Below, piece by piece: positions 41,104-50,237 of a stretch of 64,000 bases of DNA. The stretch comes from Coraliomargarita sp. (lineage in GTDB: Bacteria > Verrucomicrobiota > Verrucomicrobiia > Opitutales > UBA953), in contig JAHEJL010000001.1 in assembly GCA_024638885.1 (NCBI GenBank), positions 87,001 through 151,000 of the forward strand, in the 5' to 3' direction. Every line of letters starts with the position of its first letter. Positions within the stretch are counted from its first letter, which is position 1. The notes under the pieces were generated by a model, which was not told where the DNA came from, ran no database searches, and saw only the letters and a list, made by a program, of their open reading frames with translations. The translations under genes and the position numbers were made by a program.

Positions 41104-41505
41104 ATGAGCAAACCCCTGCGATTCGTGACCAAGGCCGAGGCCATCAAGGAAGAGTACAAGGGGCGGACGAATTACTGGCTGACCCGCCCGGAACTCACCG
41201 GCGCCCAGGACCTGCAGGTCTGCGAAGCCACGCTGCCCGCCGGGGAAGGCCACGCGTTCCACACCCACCCCGAGCTTGAGGAGATGATCTACGTCCTCGC
41301 CGGCGAAGTGGAACAGTGGGTCGAGCAGGAGAAGCGCATCCTGAAGCCGGGCGACGCCGCGCACATCCCGGCGGGCGTCGTGCACGCGACGTTCAACGCC
41401 TCGAAGTCGGACGCGACGATCCTCGCCATCCTTTCGCCGGGCGCGAGCAAGGGTCCGTTCATGGTGGACGTCAGCGGCGAGGCCCCGTGGAAGGACCTCC
41501 GCTGA
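41104..41505 (+). CDS. Cupin domain protein
   Basis: 133 residues, a single cupin fold. Cupin motif 1 is in LPAGEGHAFHTHPELEEMIYVLAGE, with H at the metal positions (HxH then E), and motif 2 is in LKPGDAAHIPAGVVHATFNAS. These give the usual 3-His/1-Glu metal-binding set. Single-domain cupins of this type act as small isomerases, dioxygenases or binding proteins, and no specific partner is evident. The gene is short and complete, with ATG 29 nt after TTGCCC, and converges on the DUF1080 gene 9 bp away. Confidence 0.88.
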   Translation: MSKPLRFVTKAEAIKEEYKGRTNYWLTRPELTGAQDLQVCEATLPAGEGHAFHTHPELEEMIYVLAGEVEQWVEQEKRILKPGDAAHIPAGVVHATFNASKSDATILAILSPGASKGPFMVDVSGEAPWKDLR

Positions 41506-41514
41506 GGCCCGCGC

Positions 41515-42189
41515 TCACTTCAGCTCCTTGATCCGCACGTTGCGGTACCAGACGCGCTTGGCCTCGTCCTGGAAACCGATGTGCCCGTCGGCCGGGCGGT
41601 CCTTCATCGGAGAGGCGGCAAGGTCGAGGACGATGGTACGCTCGCCGTTGAAGTCGACGGCGAGACGGCGGTCCTGGAGCGTGAGCGTGTAGCGGTTCCA
41701 TTCGCCGGGGGCCTTCACCATGTTCTTGGACGCGGCCATCGCGCGGATGATGCCGCCGCAGTCGTGATGGCCGGGCTTGGCGAGGCCGAAGGTGTCGAGG
41801 ATCTGGAGCTCGATGCCCTGGGCGACGGGATCCAGCGGATCCGCGACGCAGAAGAAGACGCCGGAGTTGCCGGTGGGCTCGATCTTGAATTCGAGGTCGA
41901 GGACGAAGTCGCGATACTTGCGTTCGGTGAAGAGGTAGGCGTCGAAGCGCTTCCAGCCCGTCTCGCCCGGACGCGGCTTCAGCGTGACGGTGCCGTCGAC
42001 CTCATAGACCCAGTTGCCCTTGGTCCGCCAGCCGGCGAGATCCTTCCCGTTGAAGAGCGGGACGAAGCCGGGAGCGTCCGCGGCCGGAGGCGGCACCGGC
42101 GCGGCCGGGGCGCTGACGGGATAGTTCTCCGGGGCGGCGGCGAGGAGGCCGAGCGGCAGCAGGGCGGCGAGCAGCAGGAAGCGGGGCAT
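41515..42189 (-). CDS. Exported DUF1080 protein (3-keto-disaccharide hydrolase-like)
   Basis: 224 residues, signal peptide MPRFLLLAALLPLGLLAAA, then a Pro/Ala linker and a concanavalin-like DUF1080 domain starting FVPLFNGKDLAGWRTKGNW. Other conserved pieces are FVLDLEFKIEPTGNSGVFF, GIELQILD and WNRYTLTLQDRRLAVDFNGERTIVLDL, closing GHIGFQDEAKRVWYRNVRIKEL. The family is known from 3-ketoglycoside and 3-keto-disaccharide hydrolases in Bacteroidetes and is abundant in Verrucomicrobia together with Gfo/Idh/MocA and ThuA-like proteins, some of which are present elsewhere in this window. It is divergent from the S9 peptidase gene. Confidence 0.92.
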   Translation of the reverse strand: MPRFLLLAALLPLGLLAAAPENYPVSAPAAPVPPPAADAPGFVPLFNGKDLAGWRTKGNWVYEVDGTVTLKPRPGETGWKRFDAYLFTERKYRDFVLDLEFKIEPTGNSGVFFCVADPLDPVAQGIELQILDTFGLAKPGHHDCGGIIRAMAASKNMVKAPGEWNRYTLTLQDRRLAVDFNGERTIVLDLAASPMKDRPADGHIGFQDEAKRVWYRNVRIKELK

Positions 42190-42235
42190 GGGTATCAGTT
42201 AAGCCGCCGGCGGCGGAGGTCGAGCCGCATATCGG

Positions 42236-42263
42236 TTGGACGGCGGCCGGCTTGTCATAATAA
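42236..42263 (+). promoter_or_regulatory. Strong candidate promoter of the S9 peptidase
   Basis: TTGGAC (42236-42241), 16-nt spacer, TAATAA (42258-42263), ending 9 nt before the ATG at 42273. Confidence 0.55.
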
Positions 42264-42272
42264 ACATACGAC

Positions 42273-44198
42273 ATGGGCCGCCCCTCCCTGCTCGTCACCT
42301 GCCTCTGCCTGCTCGCCGCCGTCGGCCGGGCCGCGGTGCCGCCCAACATCGTCGCCGAAGGCGTCCCGCCCGTCCCGCCCGCGCTGACGGCCGAGCTGGC
42401 GCCCTACCTCAACCTCGGCGGCGCGGGCTTCCGCGGCTGGCACGCCACGCGCCGCGAGGCGATCGTGACGACGCGCCTCGGCGACGCCACGCACCTGCAC
42501 CTGATGGCCGCGCCGCTGGCCAAGCGCGTCGCGCTCACCGGCGGCGTCGAGCCGGTGAAAAGCGGCCAGATGCAACCGGGCGGCGCGCTGCTGCTCTACG
42601 CCGCGGACGTCGGCGGCGACGAGAACTTCCAGCTCTACCTCAAGGACACGGCCGACCTCGCCGCGAAGCCGGTCCGCCTGACGGACGGCAAGTCGCGCAA
42701 CATCGAGGCCTGCTGGTCGCGCGACGGGCGCCGCATCGCCTTCGCCACCAACCGGCGCAACGGCAAGGACAGCGACATCGTGATCAAGGAGGTCCGGCCG
42801 CCTTATGCGGAGCGCGTCGTGCACACGGGCACGTCGGCGGGCTGGGGGCCGGTCGAATGGTCGCCCGACGGCACGAAGCTCCTCCTCCGCCGGTCGATGG
42901 GCCAGACGGAATGCCACCTCTGGACGATGGACGTCGCGACGACCGAGAAGACGCAGGTCACGCCGAAGACCAGCCGGGCCTACTTCACGCAGCCGGCCTT
43001 CGCGGAAGGAGGCAAGGCCGTCTACGCGCTCGCGAACTACGGCTCCGACTTCCTCGCGCCGACGCGGGTCGACCTCGTCAGCGGCGAGACCCGCCGGCTC
43101 GGCGGCGGCCCCGCCTGGGACGGCGAAGAGCTGGTCGTCTCGGAAGACGGGACGCGGCTCGTCGTCGCCTTCAACGTCGAAGGCTTCTCCGAGCTGCGTT
43201 GCTGGGACCTCACGAACGGCCGGACCTTGCCGGCCCCCAAGCTGAAGGCCGGCGTGCTCAGCAACCTGCTGTTCCGCCCGGGCAGCCACGAGGTCGGCTT
43301 CTCGCTCAACAGCGAAGACTCCGCCAGCGACGCCTGGTCGGCCGACCTGGACAGCGGCACGGTGACGCGCTGGACCAACCGCACCAGCAAGCCGAAGAAG
43401 GACATCCCGAGCCCCGACCCGGTGATCGCGCGCGTGACGAGCTTCGACGGCGTGAGCATCCCCGCCCTCGTCTATTACCCCGACGCGAAGAAATTCCCGG
43501 GCAAGCGCCCGTCGCTGATGATCTTCCACGGCGGGCCCGAGGGGCAGTCGCGGCCGGGCTACCGCGGCAGCTTCCACTTCTACCTGAACGAGCTCGGCGT
43601 GGCGCTCGTCTACCCGAACATCCGCGGCTCGACCGGCTACGGCCGGAAGTACCTCGCCCTCGACGACGGCGTGAAGCGCGGCGACGCGATCAAGGACGTC
43701 GCCGCGGTCCTCGACTGGGTGGCGAAGTCCGACCGGCTCGACGCGCGGCGCGTGGCGGCCTACGGCGGCAGCTACGGCGGCTTCATGAGCCTGGCGTGCC
43801 TCGTGAACTACGCGGACCGTTTCCGCTGCGGCGTCGACAACGTCGGCATCGCGAACTTCGCGACATTCCTACGCGACACTTCCGACTACCGACGCGGCGC
43901 CCGGCGCCTGGAATACGGCGACGAACGCAAGCCGGAGGTGAAAGCCTTCCTCGACCGCATCTCGCCGGCGAACCATGCCGACCAGATCCGCGCCCCGCTG
44001 CTGATCATCCAGGGGAAGAACGACCCGCGCGTCCCGTTCACCGAAGCGGAGCAGATGCGCGACGCCGTGAAGGCCAAGGGCGGGACGGTGTGGTTCGTGA
44101 TGGCCAAGGACGAAGGCCATGGCTTCGTGAAGAAGACCAACGCGGACTACCAGTTCGCCGCCACGATCCTCTTCCTGCGGGCCCACCTCCTGGACTAA
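42273..44198 (+). CDS. Exported S9 family (prolyl-oligopeptidase-like) serine peptidase
   Basis: 641 residues with a signal peptide (MGRPSLLVTCLCLLAAVGRAA). An N-terminal WD40/DPP-like beta-propeller (about 60-390) precedes an alpha/beta-hydrolase domain. The triad is S500 in AAYGGSYGGFMSL, D584 in QGKNDPRVPF and H616 in DEGHGF. The hydrolase begins SLMIFHGGPEGQSRPGY and NIRGSTGYG. Members cleave peptides after proline or act as acylaminoacyl peptidases; substrate preference is not readable. A promoter with TTGGAC and TAATAA lies directly upstream, and the terminator at 44230-44268 follows the stop. Confidence 0.94.
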   Translation: MGRPSLLVTCLCLLAAVGRAAVPPNIVAEGVPPVPPALTAELAPYLNLGGAGFRGWHATRREAIVTTRLGDATHLHLMAAPLAKRVALTGGVEPVKSGQMQPGGALLLYAADVGGDENFQLYLKDTADLAAKPVRLTDGKSRNIEACWSRDGRRIAFATNRRNGKDSDIVIKEVRPPYAERVVHTGTSAGWGPVEWSPDGTKLLLRRSMGQTECHLWTMDVATTEKTQVTPKTSRAYFTQPAFAEGGKAVYALANYGSDFLAPTRVDLVSGETRRLGGGPAWDGEELVVSEDGTRLVVAFNVEGFSELRCWDLTNGRTLPAPKLKAGVLSNLLFRPGSHEVGFSLNSEDSASDAWSADLDSGTVTRWTNRTSKPKKDIPSPDPVIARVTSFDGVSIPALVYYPDAKKFPGKRPSLMIFHGGPEGQSRPGYRGSFHFYLNELGVALVYPNIRGSTGYGRKYLALDDGVKRGDAIKDVAAVLDWVAKSDRLDARRVAAYGGSYGGFMSLACLVNYADRFRCGVDNVGIANFATFLRDTSDYRRGARRLEYGDERKPEVKAFLDRISPANHADQIRAPLLIIQGKNDPRVPFTEAEQMRDAVKAKGGTVWFVMAKDEGHGFVKKTNADYQFAATILFLRAHLLD

Positions 44199-44229
44199 AC
44201 GAGCGGACCAGGGCATATCTCGGCCCCGC

Positions 44230-44268
44230 CCCCTCGATTCCCCCATGATTCGAGGGGTTATATTTTTT
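44230..44268 (+). terminator. Intrinsic terminator of the S9 peptidase
   Basis: CCCCTCGA (44230-44237) pairs with TCGAGGGG (44250-44257), followed by TTATATTTTTT (44258-44268). This is the clearest stem plus T tract in this region. Beyond it, 44269-44533 holds no gene I can support. Confidence 0.8.
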
Positions 44269-44533
44269 CAGAAACCTCCGGCGACCCGCTGGACAACCTT
44301 CGCCCGCCGGGCATAGTAGGCTCCTCGGCCAGTTCTCCGCCCGCCCCGGCGTCCCTGTCCGATCCTTCCATTCCATTGCTCACCCTTCCAGCCGCGCGCC
44401 GTTTTCCCACGGACCGCACGGCAGGGACACCCTCTCTTCCTTCTAAAAACACCCGCCCATGAAACGCCGCTCCTCTCCTCCCGCCCGCCCTCGCCCGCTC
44501 CTCCGCCGCCGTCTGCGCACGCCCTTCCCCGCC

Positions 44534-45268
44534 ATGAAACTCCGCGAACGCCTCGAATCCCTCGGCGGCGCGGGCGAAGGCCTGCCCACGTTCTTCGTGC
44601 TGCCGGCTCACGGCGACTGCGTCCGCCTGAGCGGACCGGAGCTCCATGGCGACATCGGCGTGCGCATCGCCGGCGATGACTCCGGTCCGGCTGGCGTCGA
44701 CGGCCGGACGAACGAGGTCACCCTCGACTTCCGCGCCGCGGACAAAGCGGTCGTCCAGGCGATCGTGGCCGGCCTCGGGCCGGAAGTCCGCGAGGAAAAA
44801 GTCCGTCGTCCCAAGCAGGAAGTCCAAGGCCACCTCGTCACCGGGCACCAGCCCAACGTCGGCCACTTCCTCGCTTGGGCGGCCCGCATGCCGAGCATGG
44901 CCGACCACCTCATCCTCGAGTCGGCGATCGACGCCGGCTTCACGTGCGAGTTCGACTGCTTCGAGCACATCCACGCCGCGATGCGCGCGCTGGACTTCAT
45001 GCGCATGGTCCGGATGGAGGGCGGCATCGGCAGCGCGTGCGACGGCGACGAGATCCCGCCGCACCTGCGCCACCCGACGCGCCAGGGCCTGACCGGCAAG
45101 GCGGCGATGGTCGTCGTGCACGCCGGCCGCAAGATCATCCTGGACGCGACGATCGATTCCAAGCCGGATCCGGCCGGCAAGCGCCTGCGCATCCACTACG
45201 GCTGGTCTTCCGCGCTGCAGCGCTACGTGGTCGGCTGGGTCAGCGACCTCGCGCCGAAGGCTCAGTGA
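44534..45268 (+). CDS. Protein of unknown function, probably cytosolic
   Basis: 244 residues from ATG 44534 (MKLRERLESLGG). The frame is open from another ATG at 44459, but that stretch encodes an Arg/Pro-rich run unlike the rest. I do not recognise the family. Blocks that look conserved in such hypothetical proteins are LPAHGDCVRLSGPELHGDIGVRI, VTGHQPNVGHFLAWAARMP, FDCFEHIHAAMRALDFMRMV and GKAAMVVVHAGRKIILDATIDS. It has several His residues (H146, H153 region) and Cys, but no motif I can name. No signal peptide. It converges with the YqhA-like gene, overlapping its stop by 7 bp. The overlapping minus-strand reading frame is an antisense shadow. Confidence 0.65.
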   Translation: MKLRERLESLGGAGEGLPTFFVLPAHGDCVRLSGPELHGDIGVRIAGDDSGPAGVDGRTNEVTLDFRAADKAVVQAIVAGLGPEVREEKVRRPKQEVQGHLVTGHQPNVGHFLAWAARMPSMADHLILESAIDAGFTCEFDCFEHIHAAMRALDFMRMVRMEGGIGSACDGDEIPPHLRHPTRQGLTGKAAMVVVHAGRKIILDATIDSKPDPAGKRLRIHYGWSSALQRYVVGWVSDLAPKAQ

Positions 45269-45825
45269 TCGGCGTGCCGCTGCATCTTCTCGCCGAAGGC
45301 GAAGAGGATCATCGAGGCGAGGAACACGCCGTGGATGATCGCCTGCCACATGATCACCTTCTCATGGGCGGGCGTCAGGGGCTTGTCGCCCGCGGCCGCG
45401 GTGATGTCGATGAAGCTCTTGAGGAGATGGATCGCCGAGATGCTCGCGAGGCTGCCGGCGAGCTTCACCTTGAGGGTGTTGGCGTTGATGTGGTCGAGCC
45501 AGTCCGGGCGGTCGCCGTTGTCGCCGAAGTCGATGCGTGAGACGAAGGTCACGTAGCCGCCGACGACGACCATGTTGACGAGGTTGGCCACCATCGAGAT
45601 GTCCACCAGCGACAGGATGCCGAGCATGATGGTGCTCTCGGTCGCCGCGGAGAAATCCCGCATGAGATGCATGAGTTCCTGGACGCTCTTCCAGGCGTAG
45701 GCGACGGCGGCGAAGATCAGCGCGACGTAGATCGGCGCCTGCACCCAGCGGCTGGCGAAGATGAAATATTCCAGGCCGTGCTCGAGCTTCTGAGCGACGC
45801 CTTCGTCTTTGGATTCATTGGCCAT
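45262..45825 (-). CDS. YqhA/UPF0114 family membrane protein
   Basis: 187 residues, three to four hydrophobic helices. Similarity to E. coli YqhA is visible throughout: EYFIFASRWVQAPIYVALIFA at the first helix, TIMLGILSLVDISMVANLVNMVVVGGYVTFVSRI in the middle, and LAGSLASISAIHLLKSFID near the end. No function is established for the family. The length is slightly longer than YqhA because of an N-terminal extension of about 15 residues and a loop. It ends 7 bp inside the convergent 44534-45268 gene. The start codon is ATG at 45825. Confidence 0.9.
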   Translation of the reverse strand: MANESKDEGVAQKLEHGLEYFIFASRWVQAPIYVALIFAAVAYAWKSVQELMHLMRDFSAATESTIMLGILSLVDISMVANLVNMVVVGGYVTFVSRIDFGDNGDRPDWLDHINANTLKVKLAGSLASISAIHLLKSFIDITAAAGDKPLTPAHEKVIMWQAIIHGVFLASMILFAFGEKMQRHADH

Positions 45826-45874
45826 GACCGAAGGATTGCGGAGCGACGACGGCCGTCAAGCCGCCGGACCGAGC

Positions 45875-47365
45875 TCAGACGCCGGCGCTGGCCGCCGCGT
45901 CGCCCAGGGGGCTGGCGTTCGGGTCGCGCAGGTAGGCGTCGGCCTTGGCCGAGACGATCACGCCGTAATTGATGGTGCCGAGCCAGCCGGACATGATGAT
46001 GCCGACGCTGCCCGCATGGTAGAAGCCGCCGACCTGCTCGGGCAGGGCCATCGAGACCTTGAGGCCTTCGAACTTGGTGCCGAAGGAGGTGCCGCCGACG
46101 TGACGGACGTAACGCTGGACGGTGCGCGGGGTCGCGGCCTCGGCGTGGTCGACCTTCGAACGGATGTCGGGGATGAACTTCTCGAGGCCCTTGAAGGATT
46201 CCTCGATGACGCGCGCCTTGTGCGTCGCGTAGTCGGCCTCGGAGAGCTGGGCCCAGTCCTCGAACTTCTGGTTGACCGAGGTGACGATCGCGTAACGCGG
46301 CTTCTTGGTGTGCGGACGGGTGTCCGGATAGTAGACCGAGTAGGTGCGCGAGGTGGTATGGAAGTCGACGAGCTCGTGGCTCGAGAACGGCTTGGCCTCG
46401 GAGGTGAACACGAGGTCTCCGATGTGCGGGATGGTCTCGCCTTCGCGCACGCCCATGTAGACCTGGCAGGAAGAAGTGTTCACGCGGACCTTGCGGGCCT
46501 CCTCGAGGAACGGGGCCTCGAAGGCGGTTTCGCCGCCCATCTTGAGGACGGTGTCCTTGATGTTGGCGTTGGAGACGACGGTCGAGCAGGCGACCTCGGC
46601 CTCCTCGCCGAGGCGCGTGCCGCGGAGCTTCACGCCGACGACGCGACGGCGGCCGGCGGCGTCCTTCTCGACGTGGACCTTCTCGACGAGCACGTTGCGG
46701 CGGATGTCGACCCCGTTGGCCTTCATCTCGGCCGTCATGAGGTTGATCATGGTGTCCGTGCCGCCCTGGAAGATGAACACGCCCTTCGACATGAAGTTCG
46801 AGAAGACGATGCCGAAGGTGATCGCGGGGTCGTCGAGGGTGGAGCCGTTGGCGTAGGCGATCGGCTCGAGGAGCAGGCGCTGGACGTCCGGGCGGCCGGG
46901 GAAGAACTGCTCGAACAGCTGCCGCGTGGTGCGCGGGTCGTTGTCGTAGTAGTTCATCTCGCGCAGGTGCGCGAAGAAGGCCTCGACGGTCTCGGCGGAG
47001 AGCTTGAACTGCTCGATGAGGATGCGCGTGAAGTCGGCGCGGTCGAAGGTCGTGCGGACGTCGAAGTCCGGGTTGATGAAGCGGACGTCGTGGAGCTGGT
47101 GGATGCGGTCCGAGATCTCCTTGGTCCAGTAGCGGCGCGTGGACTTGATCATCCCGTGCGGGAAGCCGTGCAGCGAGATGTCGAAGACGTGGCCGCCGGC
47201 GCGCTTGAAGAAGGTGGCGAGGCCGCCGAGCTGGTAGTGATGCTCGAGGAGGAGCACCTTGCGGCCGAACTTCGCGAGGTTGTTCGCCGCGGTCATCCCG
47301 CCGAGGCCGGCGCCGATGACGACGGCGTCATAGCGAGGGAGGAGATTGTCGAACGGCGAGGGCAT
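45875..47365 (-). CDS. FAD-dependent oxidoreductase, phytoene desaturase/carotenoid isomerase type
   Basis: 496 residues. The FAD-binding dinucleotide fold is [20 protein letters not shown] (14-33), with the following acidic end [15 protein letters not shown]. The central motif [16 protein letters not shown] and the C-terminal [15 protein letters not shown] with [14 protein letters not shown] are typical of the CrtI/CrtISO/all-trans-retinol saturase branch. Such enzymes desaturate or isomerise polyenes, or act on unrelated lipids. Neighbouring crt genes are absent, so carotenoid synthesis is not supported by context and the role is open. It is 70 bp downstream of the ABC ATPase gene on the same strand and divergent from nothing nearby. 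Confidence 0.85.
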   Translation of the reverse strand: MPSPFDNLLPRYDAVVIGAGLGGMTAANNLAKFGRKVLLLEHHYQLGGLATFFKRAGGHVFDISLHGFPHGMIKSTRRYWTKEISDRIHQLHDVRFINPDFDVRTTFDRADFTRILIEQFKLSAETVEAFFAHLREMNYYDNDPRTTRQLFEQFFPGRPDVQRLLLEPIAYANGSTLDDPAITFGIVFSNFMSKGVFIFQGGTDTMINLMTAEMKANGVDIRRNVLVEKVHVEKDAAGRRRVVGVKLRGTRLGEEAEVACSTVVSNANIKDTVLKMGGETAFEAPFLEEARKVRVNTSSCQVYMGVREGETIPHIGDLVFTSEAKPFSSHELVDFHTTSRTYSVYYPDTRPHTKKPRYAIVTSVNQKFEDWAQLSEADYATHKARVIEESFKGLEKFIPDIRSKVDHAEAATPRTVQRYVRHVGGTSFGTKFEGLKVSMALPEQVGGFYHAGSVGIIMSGWLGTINYGVIVSAKADAYLRDPNASPLGDAAASAGV

Positions 47366-47435
47366 TGCGGAAGAAGATGAAGTAGGACGAAGCAGGGGTT
47401 AAGGGGAAGTCGAAAGCGGTCAAACCGCGTCGCGA

Positions 47436-48239
47436 CTACTTCCCGGCGACCGTCAGCGCCCAGCCGGCCAGGCCCTTGCTGAGGCGGACCTTCCGCCCGA
47501 AGAGCTTCGAGAGCGCGGCGGGCTTCAGGACGTCGGCCATCTTGCCGGCGGCGAGGACCGACCCGTTCCGCAGCAGCAGCGCGTGCGTGAACGTCGGCAG
47601 GAGCTCCTCGACGTGGTGGGTGACGAACACGATGGCCAGGCCGGGCTTGAGCTTCGGCAGGCGCTTCACCAAGGCCAGGAACTCCGCGCGCGCGACGGGG
47701 TCGAGGCCGGCGCAGGATTCGTCGAGAATCAGCAGCGCGGGGTCGGAAGCCAGGGCGCGGGCGATGAGCACGCGCTGACGTTCGCCTTGCGAAAGGTGGC
47801 CCCAAGGGCGTGCGGCGAGGCCGCCGACCTTGAGCAGACGGAGCAGTCGGCGCGCGAGCGCGAGCGTCGCGGGCTTCGGGCGACGCCAGAGATTGATCAG
47901 ACCGTCGACGCCGCCGGCGACGACCGACAGGGCCGGCTCGGCGGGCGCGATCATCGCGGCGACGGAAGGGCCGACGAGGCCGATGCGCCGGCGCAGTTCG
48001 CGCCAGTCGCTGCGGCCGAAGGTCTCGCCGAGGACCGAGAGCGAACCCGAGGTCGGCGCGAAATAACCGGTGAGCGCGGCGAGCAGCGAGGACTTGCCCG
48101 AGCCGTTCGGCCCGAGGATCACCCAATGCTGGCCCGGCGCCACGCGCCAATCCAGCCCGCGGAGGATGACCTTGTCTTCGCGCGCGATGCGCAGGCGGGA
48201 GACTTCGAGCACGGGGACTTGGGCGACGGAACGGGACAC
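47436..48239 (-). CDS. ABC transporter ATP-binding protein (orphan)
   Basis: 267 residues, soluble ATPase subunit. Walker A is GPNGSGKS (43-50), signature LSQGERQRVLIARAL, Walker B LLILDESCAGLDP, and switch His in FVTHHVEELLPTFTHALLL. It resembles ModF/YlmA/PhnL-style ATPases of unknown partner. No permease or binding-protein gene is adjacent, so its transporter must be encoded elsewhere, if there is one. It reads from 48239 on the minus strand with the CrtI-like gene 70 bp downstream, so the two may be co-transcribed. Start is ATG, and the N-terminus SRSVAQVPVLEVSRLRI is ordinary. Confidence 0.93.
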   Translation of the reverse strand: MSRSVAQVPVLEVSRLRIAREDKVILRGLDWRVAPGQHWVILGPNGSGKSSLLAALTGYFAPTSGSLSVLGETFGRSDWRELRRRIGLVGPSVAAMIAPAEPALSVVAGGVDGLINLWRRPKPATLALARRLLRLLKVGGLAARPWGHLSQGERQRVLIARALASDPALLILDESCAGLDPVARAEFLALVKRLPKLKPGLAIVFVTHHVEELLPTFTHALLLRNGSVLAAGKMADVLKPAALSKLFGRKVRLSKGLAGWALTVAGK

Positions 48240-48323
48240 GGCGTAAGGCTATGGAGCAAGCCGAGGTCGCTTCCAAGCCGCAACCACGCTTGCCCTCGTT
48301 CGGAATGGGGCTACCCCTTGGAC

Positions 48324-49061
48324 ATGCGCCGGTACCCCGCCCTGCTCCTCGTCCTGCTCTCCGCCGTCGTCGGCGCCGCCGAACCCGCGGCTCCCGCGCC
48401 GCGTACCACGCCGGCCGACCTCGTCATCAAGGAAGGCGTCGAGACCCGCATCGCCTGCGACCACAACGGCGGCTACTCCAAATACTCCGGCGTCTACCAT
48501 TACCGCGTCATCCTGCCGAAGGGCTACCACGCCGACCCCACCAAGGAGTGGAGCGCCCTGTTCGTCGCTTCGCCCGGCGGCAACGCCTCGATGGGCGCCA
48601 TGGCCGAGTGGATCAAGAAGCACGGCTACATCGCCATCCTCCTCGACGAATCCAAGAACGGGCCGTGGGATCCGAGCGTGGGCAACTTCCTCGCCGCGAA
48701 CCAGGACGCCTCGAAGCGCTTCCGTATCGGCCCGGGCCGCAAGGTGTGCACCGGCTTCTCGGGCGGGTCGCGCGCGAGCTCGGTCTTCGTGAGCATCGGC
48801 GACGGCTTCGGCGGCGTCGTGCTGCAGGGCGCCGGCGTCGGCATGCTCGACAACGGCATCCAGGGCCTCCGCGGCGTGCAGATCGCGGCCGTCGCGCTGA
48901 CCATGGGCAAGAAGGACCCCAACCGCGGCGAGATCAAGCAGCTGCGCGAGACGCAGGGCGACCGCCTGCAGGTCTTCGAATTCGAAGGCGGCCACCAGTG
49001 GGCCCCGAAGGACGTCGTCGAGAAAGCCCTCGACTACGTCGACGCCAAGCTGCCGAAGTAA
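48324..49061 (+). CDS. Exported alpha/beta-hydrolase-like protein
   Basis: 245 residues from ATG 48324, chosen because a signal peptide (MRRYPALLLVLLSAVVGAA) begins there and a TTGCCC hexamer lies 28 nt upstream; the frame remains open well upstream but that part is antisense to the ABC gene. A nucleophile elbow GFSGGS (S146), an Asp near D198 and a terminal His in EGGHQW (H224) suggest an alpha/beta-hydrolase triad. The fold is short (esterase D-like with a beta-strand lead-in RVILPKGYHADPTKEWSALF). It may be an esterase or depolymerase. It is followed by another exported hydrolase 51 bp downstream, and the two may form an operon although each has its own TTGCC hexamer. Confidence 0.85.
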   Translation: MRRYPALLLVLLSAVVGAAEPAAPAPRTTPADLVIKEGVETRIACDHNGGYSKYSGVYHYRVILPKGYHADPTKEWSALFVASPGGNASMGAMAEWIKKHGYIAILLDESKNGPWDPSVGNFLAANQDASKRFRIGPGRKVCTGFSGGSRASSVFVSIGDGFGGVVLQGAGVGMLDNGIQGLRGVQIAAVALTMGKKDPNRGEIKQLRETQGDRLQVFEFEGGHQWAPKDVVEKALDYVDAKLPK

Positions 49062-49112
49062 GCGGACGGTCTTGCCAACGCGCGGACGCGCGGACATCAA
49101 GGACGCATCCCC

Positions 49113-50192
49113 ATGCGTTCCGCCCTCGCCTGCCTGTTCCTCGGCCTCGTCGCGTCCTTCGCCGCCGACGCTCCCGTGAAGTTCAACGACCCGAAGCCGC
49201 AGGCCTACCACCTCACGGTGCGCGCCAGCGAGGTCGACCCTTCCGCGAAGTCCTACCCCGAGCTCGACTTCAACCTGGAAAGCAAAGGCAAGCCGGCGGA
49301 CGTCGAGACCGCCGACGTCGACACGCGCGTCGCGCCCCGCGGCCAGCTCGTCGTCTGGCTGATGGGCCATAACCCGGTCCTCGCCGAGAAGGTCAACGGC
49401 TACGGCTACCACCATATCAGCGTCGCCTACGCGCGCGGCTGGTTCGGCACGCTCAACACCGTCCCCGCCGACACGCAGCACCTCGGCAACATCCGCCTCG
49501 AAGCCACCGCCGGGGTCGACGCCTCGAAGGTGGTCGAGATCGCCGAGGCCGATTCCGCCAAGGGCCGCGCCACGCGCCTCGTGCAGTGGCTCGTGAAGAA
49601 GCACCCGCAGGGCCGCTGGGAACAGTTCCTCACCGCGGGCGGCAAGGAGCTCGACTGGACCAAGGTCGTCGTCGGCGGCTCCTCGCACGGCGCCACCTCT
49701 TCCGCGCGCTTCGCGATGCACCAGAAGGTCGCGCGCGTGATCATGTTCTGCGGCCCGCGCGACAACACCGAAGACTGGCAGGCCGGCCCGTCCGCCACGC
49801 CCAAGAACCGTTTCTTCGGCTACAGCCACGTGCTCGACGGCGGCTGGACCGAGCAGCACTACCAGCGCTCCTGGCTCATGCTCGGCCTCAACCAGTTCGG
49901 ACCGATCGTGAACACCGAGAAGGAGAAGGCGCCGTTCGGCCACTCGCGCCGCCTCATCACCGACGCGCCGCTCAAGGGCACCGAGAAGGAACAGGCCGCG
50001 AAGGGCCATGGCTACGTGACCCCGAGCAAGGGCTCGCCCAAGGACGCCCAGGGCCGCCCCCTGCAGGAAGACGTGTGGAAGTATCTCTTCACCTCGGACG
50101 TCGAGAAAGTCGGCGCGGCCGTCCCCGCCGAACCCGGCGTGAAGATGGACCAGCGCACGGACGCCAAGCCCAAGGCGGCGAAGAAGAAGTAA
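49113..50192 (+). CDS. Exported alpha/beta-hydrolase-like protein (BPSS1187-like)
   Basis: 359 residues, signal peptide MRSALACLFLGLVASFAAD. A Ser nucleophile elbow GSSHG (S191) in VVVGGSSHGATSSARFA and later MFCGPRDNTEDW fit the alpha/beta-hydrolase superfamily; the arrangement resembles the group named BPSS1187, which is exported and uncharacterised. Preceding region HNPVLAEKVNGYGYHHISVAYARGW would form the lid and oxyanion part. A Lys-rich tail (PKAAKKK) closes the protein. It follows the 48324-49061 hydrolase by 51 bp and precedes trmD by 45 bp, with CTTGCC-type hexamers before both. Confidence 0.82.
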   Translation: MRSALACLFLGLVASFAADAPVKFNDPKPQAYHLTVRASEVDPSAKSYPELDFNLESKGKPADVETADVDTRVAPRGQLVVWLMGHNPVLAEKVNGYGYHHISVAYARGWFGTLNTVPADTQHLGNIRLEATAGVDASKVVEIAEADSAKGRATRLVQWLVKKHPQGRWEQFLTAGGKELDWTKVVVGGSSHGATSSARFAMHQKVARVIMFCGPRDNTEDWQAGPSATPKNRFFGYSHVLDGGWTEQHYQRSWLMLGLNQFGPIVNTEKEKAPFGHSRRLITDAPLKGTEKEQAAKGHGYVTPSKGSPKDAQGRPLQEDVWKYLFTSDVEKVGAAVPAEPGVKMDQRTDAKPKAAKKK

Positions 50193-50237
50193 GCGGACGC
50201 AGGGACGGCTTGCCCTCGGGCGGCTTTCGGCTGTTGG

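Noticed and set aside
44258..45349. Minus-strand frame of 363 codons over the 44534-45268 gene
   Set aside because: Antisense shadow; composition is Asp/Arg/Val/Ala-skewed, and both neighbours on the true strands have ordinary composition.
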